NCBI GenBank assembly: GCA_900757695.1
Contig: CAAEOU010000023.1
Coordinates: 1-8,597 of the forward strand
Length of the DNA: 8,597 nt
Direction of reading: 5' to 3'
Source of the DNA: an uncultured Oscillospiraceae bacterium
GTDB taxonomy: Bacteria > Bacillota_A > Clostridia > Oscillospirales > Oscillospiraceae
The translations under genes and the position numbers were made by a program. The first letter of the stretch is position 1. Each line of letters begins with the position of its first letter. Below are positions 5,982 through 8,597 of the stretch, piece after piece. The notes below the pieces were generated by a model. The model was given only the letters and a program-made list of their open reading frames with translations. It did no database searches and was not told the origin of the DNA.

Positions 5982-7703
5982 TTACATGAACTTTGCACCC
6001 CAGACGTCGCCGCACCAGGGGTCTACCGGGCTGACTCCCTTGAACTCGCTGCGGCCCATGAGCTTCTCCACCGCCGCGCCCACACAGAACTGGTTGGAGG
6101 AATAGCAGTTGACAAAGGTGCTGATAAACGGCACGTCGATCATGTGGTAGGGGTTGCAGAAACTCAAGAACATGGTGGGAATCTCTCTCGTATACCAGGG
6201 CTCATTGGCGGCCATGAGGGTGATCCAGTCCAGCCTCCGGGTGGTGTTGTTGGAGCCGGTGGCCACGTTGGCCGCAACAATGCTGAGGTCAAACTTGGCC
6301 TTCATATCCGCTGCACCAGCAGTGAAAATCTCGCCCCGCTCCATGGTCGCGTAGTCATAGAGAGCGACTTCAAAGCCCTCTTTCTCCAGCGCCTCTTTCA
6401 GCGGCATGGTAATGGAGCCGCCGTCCCCAAAGGAACCGCCCTGGCCCTCGCCGAGGACCGTCAGTCGCACCCGCTTTGTCCTGTTTGGAGACAGGGGCAG
6501 CAGGTTCTGGTTGTCTTTGACCAGTGTAATGGCCTCATCGGCACACTCCTTTGCCCATGCGATATGCTCAGCACATCCGATCACACTGAGCGCATCAGCG
6601 CCAGGAACAATTGTACCGCCCTCTTTGAACTTATGTAAACCAAGGCTGGCTTTCAGCGCCAACTGGCGGCGGATCGCCTCGTTGACACGAATTATGGAAA
6701 TCGTGCCGTTTTCAATGTCCTCCTTGACCCCCGCAAAGTCCTCATCGATGTTCTTGCAGAACATGATCATATCTGCACCGGCCATAATAGATTTGGCAAC
6801 GGCCTCCCGCCGAGTCAGAAATCCGGAGAAGCCCACCATGGGGGTGGCATCGGTGGCCACAAGGCCATTGAAGCCCATCTTCTCCCGGAGCAGATCTGTG
6901 ATCAGATACTTGTTTGTGGAAGCAGGAAAAATCTCCTCGTCCCGAATGCCAGGGCACATCTTCCGAGTCATCTCCGGCTGGAGGATGTGGCCCACCATGA
7001 CAGTCTGCGCGCCCTTGTCGATGAGGGTCTGATAAACACGCCCATAGGTGTTCTCCCAGTCCTCTGCGCTAAGGCTGTTGACGGACGACAGCAAATGCTG
7101 ATCCCGTTCATCTACACCATCGCCGGGGAAGTGCTTGATTGTGACGGCCATGGTCTCACCAGAATCCTTCACACCGTCCATATAGGCTTCGCTGAGCCGA
7201 ATGACCGTGTCTGGGTCAGAGCCCCAGGTCCGCACATTGGTGATGGGGTTCCGCCAGTTGTAGTCGATATCCACAATGGGAGCAAAGGACCAGTTGCAGC
7301 CCGTAGCGCCCCCCTCTTTTGCACAGACCATGCCGAGCCGGTAGGCGTGCTTCGGGTCCCGGGCCGCAGCCGCCTCCAGCTGGCGGCCAAAGAATGTGCC
7401 GGTGGTAGCAATGCCATTGCCACCGCTTTCCAGATTGCAGGCCAGGAGCAGCGGAATTTTAGACGCCTCCTGCATAGCCCGCTGGGCGTTCTGCACCTCG
7501 GCGGCATCCCCACTGCGATACATGAAACTGCCGACAGGATATTTCCGCACAAAGGCTTTCAGCGCCTCCGGGTCGGTGATCATATCCGTGACGCAGAACA
7601 TCTGGGCGATTTTCTCCTCCAGCGCCATAGAGGCAAGGGTCTGCTCTACCCATTCAATATCTTCGTCGTTTAGATAAAACGGTTTTTCTTTATATGCGAT
7701 CAT
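5982..7703 (-). CDS. Glycoside hydrolase family 3 enzyme, NagZ-type Asp-His dyad
   Basis: A 573-residue two-domain GH3 protein with no signal peptide, so probably cytoplasmic. The N-terminal barrel (about 20-355) carries KHFPGDG (190-196), then Asp201-Gln-His203 at the same spacing as the Asp-Ser-His dyad of NagZ-type beta-N-acetylglucosaminidases, and a likely nucleophile Asp285 in ATDATPM. A C-terminal domain follows from ITLVKDNQNLLPL (392) to the end. In the family, the His dyad replaces the usual Glu acid/base of beta-glucosidases and has been linked to phosphorylase activity in some members. Substrate may be a beta-GlcNAc or beta-glucoside linkage. Asn90 in ACNLESGG stands where NagZ has the Asp of DQEGG. 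The ATG at 7703 is chosen over the TTG at 7718: GGGGGAC precedes it, and the paralogue starts with the same MI-Y-EKPFYLNDEDI. A hairpin region separates it from the upstream binding-protein gene. Confidence 0.88.
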   Translation of the reverse strand: MIAYKEKPFYLNDEDIEWVEQTLASMALEEKIAQMFCVTDMITDPEALKAFVRKYPVGSFMYRSGDAAEVQNAQRAMQEASKIPLLLACNLESGGNGIATTGTFFGRQLEAAAARDPKHAYRLGMVCAKEGGATGCNWSFAPIVDIDYNWRNPITNVRTWGSDPDTVIRLSEAYMDGVKDSGETMAVTIKHFPGDGVDERDQHLLSSVNSLSAEDWENTYGRVYQTLIDKGAQTVMVGHILQPEMTRKMCPGIRDEEIFPASTNKYLITDLLREKMGFNGLVATDATPMVGFSGFLTRREAVAKSIMAGADMIMFCKNIDEDFAGVKEDIENGTISIIRVNEAIRRQLALKASLGLHKFKEGGTIVPGADALSVIGCAEHIAWAKECADEAITLVKDNQNLLPLSPNRTKRVRLTVLGEGQGGSFGDGGSITMPLKEALEKEGFEVALYDYATMERGEIFTAGAADMKAKFDLSIVAANVATGSNNTTRRLDWITLMAANEPWYTREIPTMFLSFCNPYHMIDVPFISTFVNCYSSNQFCVGAAVEKLMGRSEFKGVSPVDPWCGDVWGAKFM

Positions 7704-7709
7704 GTTCGT

Positions 7710-7714
7710 CCCCC
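7710..7714 (-). promoter_or_regulatory. Ribosome binding site fixing the GH3 start
   Basis: GGGGG followed by ACGAAC precedes the ATG at 7703-7701, a normal spacing of six bases. A TTG start at 7718 would lie upstream of this site and have no comparable sequence before it, so the shorter protein is preferred. Confidence 0.6.
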
Positions 7715-7747
7715 GCAATCTTGAAAAGTTGAAATATCAATGGACTC

Positions 7748-7785
7748 GATACCCTGTTGAAAGCGGTTGCAATCAACAGGGTATC
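7748..7785 (-). promoter_or_regulatory. Intergenic stem-loop between binding-protein and GH3 genes
   Basis: GATACCCTGTTGA (7748-7760) is perfectly complementary to TCAACAGGGTATC (7773-7785), giving a 13-bp stem with a 12-base loop. It starts 20 bases after the binding-protein stop. On the minus strand it is followed by GAGTCCATTG, not a U-run, so it is not a canonical intrinsic terminator. Stem-loops at this position in sugar ABC operons are known to protect the 3' end of the binding-protein message and raise its level over downstream genes; that role is inferred here. Confidence 0.6.
7757..7772. promoter_or_regulatory. LacI-family / CcpA cre-like operator
   Basis: TTGAAAGCGGTTGCAA has the symmetric form TTGnAAnCGnTTnCAA centred on CG. 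Read on either strand it fits the Gram-positive cre consensus WTGNAANCGNWWNCW at all fixed positions. It lies inside the 7748-7785 stem-loop, 54 bases upstream of the GH3 start. It may bind CcpA (carbon catabolite repression) or a local LacI-type regulator, either at a weak internal promoter or as a roadblock to read-through. No strong -35/-10 pair is visible near it and no regulator gene is in the window. Confidence 0.5.
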
Positions 7786-7805
7786 TTTGTCATAGGAACG
7801 GAGTT

Positions 7806-8597
7806 TTAACGGTCTTCATAGCGCTCTACAGCTGCCTGGATGCAATCCATAGCGCCGGCAACATTCATCTGCTCAACCGCCTGAACATATTCATCCCAAG
7901 TCGCATCATTCAGCTCTTTTTCACCCACGATGAACTTAATCACGTTCTCTTCCATATAGGTGCTTACATCGTTCATGATGCCAGTCAAGGTGTAGCCTTC
8001 GTCCGATGTCATGGAGTAGTTGTCAGGCAGCCGGCGCTCATAGCAGGTCTCCGAATTCTGCTGATCGATCACAGGCTGAACCGCAGACATCAGCTTATCG
8101 GTATATGCATCCAGCTCATACATCTGGATAAAGTACAGCGGATACTGAATGCGGAATTCCACTGTAGCATATCCGGCATAGCCCCGGATAAAATCTGTGC
8201 TCTGCGGCGTTCCAGTCTCATCATAATAATATGTGCCATCACCGTCAGCGCTGTCGGCTTCCCGAATGCCATAGTTGGCCATCAGTGCGCCCTGATCGCT
8301 GTAGAAGAAGTCCAGAAAACGAAGCGCCTCGGAAACGTAATCGCTCTCTGCATTGACTGCCGTGCCGCGGCCCAAGGTGATACTATAATCCCCCTCCTCG
8401 TACATCGGGAAATAGCGGGCATTGTCCTTGTCCACCACAGGGCTCTTCATGGCAGTGAGATAAAGGTCCGGGTTCATGCTGAACTCAAATTCATCTGCAC
8501 AGAATACGCTGAACATCGAACTGACTCCGAGCGTATTTGTGATGCAGAGTTTATCGATTGGATTATTCGTCGTGGTGGCATAAAAGTCCGGATCAAC
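7806..8597 (-). CDS. Sugar ABC transporter substrate-binding protein (C-terminal part)
   Basis: The frame is open to the right edge, so the N-terminus, including any lipoprotein signal, lies outside. The visible 263 residues (VDPDFYATTT through ERYEDR) resemble the C-terminal lobe of family-1 extracellular solute-binding proteins of the LplA/YtcQ kind. Features include a conserved stretch ALRFLDFFYSDQGALMANYGI (about residues 91-111 of the visible part), followed by a DGTYYYDETGTP segment, and a helical tail with KFIVGEKELND-TWDEYVQAVEQM, typical of these proteins. The lipoprotein would capture an oligosaccharide outside the cell and pass it to a permease pair normally encoded upstream; those genes are not in view. 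Aromatic residues are frequent, as expected for a sugar-binding cleft. The ligand is unknown. An ATG at 8516 is internal to the protein and not its start. Confidence 0.8.
   Translation of the reverse strand, partial: VDPDFYATTTNNPIDKLCITNTLGVSSMFSVFCADEFEFSMNPDLYLTAMKSPVVDKDNARYFPMYEEGDYSITLGRGTAVNAESDYVSEALRFLDFFYSDQGALMANYGIREADSADGDGTYYYDETGTPQSTDFIRGYAGYATVEFRIQYPLYFIQMYELDAYTDKLMSAVQPVIDQQNSETCYERRLPDNYSMTSDEGYTLTGIMNDVSTYMEENVIKFIVGEKELNDATWDEYVQAVEQMNVAGAMDCIQAAVERYEDR

Noticed and set aside
7718..7718. TTG start for the GH3 enzyme five codons upstream
   Set aside because: It would place the ribosome binding site inside the coding region. The paralogue at 769-1407 begins exactly at the ATG-equivalent position.
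7748..7785. Intrinsic terminator after the binding-protein gene
   Set aside because: The stem is strong, but no U-run follows on the minus strand, so a termination call is not supported.
1..8597. CRISPR array, tRNA, rRNA or riboswitch
   Set aside because: I saw no regularly spaced short repeats, tRNA cloverleaf or conserved riboswitch core on either strand. All spacers between genes are short.

Overview
All real genes in this window lie on the minus strand and read right to left. Together they look like one long sugar-utilisation transcription unit, or the 3' part of one. The likely host is a Gram-positive gut-type Clostridium relative (Oscillospirales/Lachnospirales-like). This is inferred from moderately GC-rich DNA, strong AGGAGG-type ribosome binding sites, an LplA/YtcQ-like ABC sugar-binding protein, Lactococcus-like beta-phosphoglucomutases and a LacI/CcpA-type operator motif. 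No taxonomic marker gene is present.

In transcription order: (1) 8597-7806, C-terminal part of an extracellular solute-binding protein, cut by the window edge; (2) an intergenic stretch with a perfect 13-bp stem-loop whose loop region carries a LacI/CcpA-like palindrome; (3) 7703-5982, a full-length cytoplasmic GH3 enzyme with a NagZ-like Asp-x-His dyad; (4) 5940-4564, a complete MATE exporter; (5) 4553-4440, an AT-rich scrap of a DUF1016/YhcG-type nuclease gene; (6) 4439-3537, a decayed second MATE gene lacking most of its N-terminal half; (7) 3540-2071, a GH43 glycosidase whose start overlaps the MATE remnant stop; (8) 2054-1410, beta-phosphoglucomutase copy 1; (9) 1407-769, a second GH3 gene from which about 360 catalytic residues have been removed in frame; (10) 756-124, beta-phosphoglucomutase copy 2; (11) a terminator hairpin at the left edge. 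Every stretch between genes is shorter than 130 bases.

The genes suggest this pathway: a binding-protein-dependent transporter brings in an oligosaccharide or glycoside, the signal-peptide-less GH3 and GH43 enzymes cut it in the cytoplasm, and beta-phosphoglucomutase feeds beta-glucose 1-phosphate into glycolysis. The MATE pump may expel a non-sugar part. The most interesting idea is that the GH3 enzyme, which has the His-type acid/base reported in GH3 phosphorylases, itself makes the beta-glucose 1-phosphate that the two mutases need. No other source of that compound is visible.

The second theme is duplication and decay. GH3, MATE and pgmB each occur twice. One GH3 and one MATE copy have been trimmed, while the operon's reading frames, ribosome binding sites and tight spacing remain tidy.
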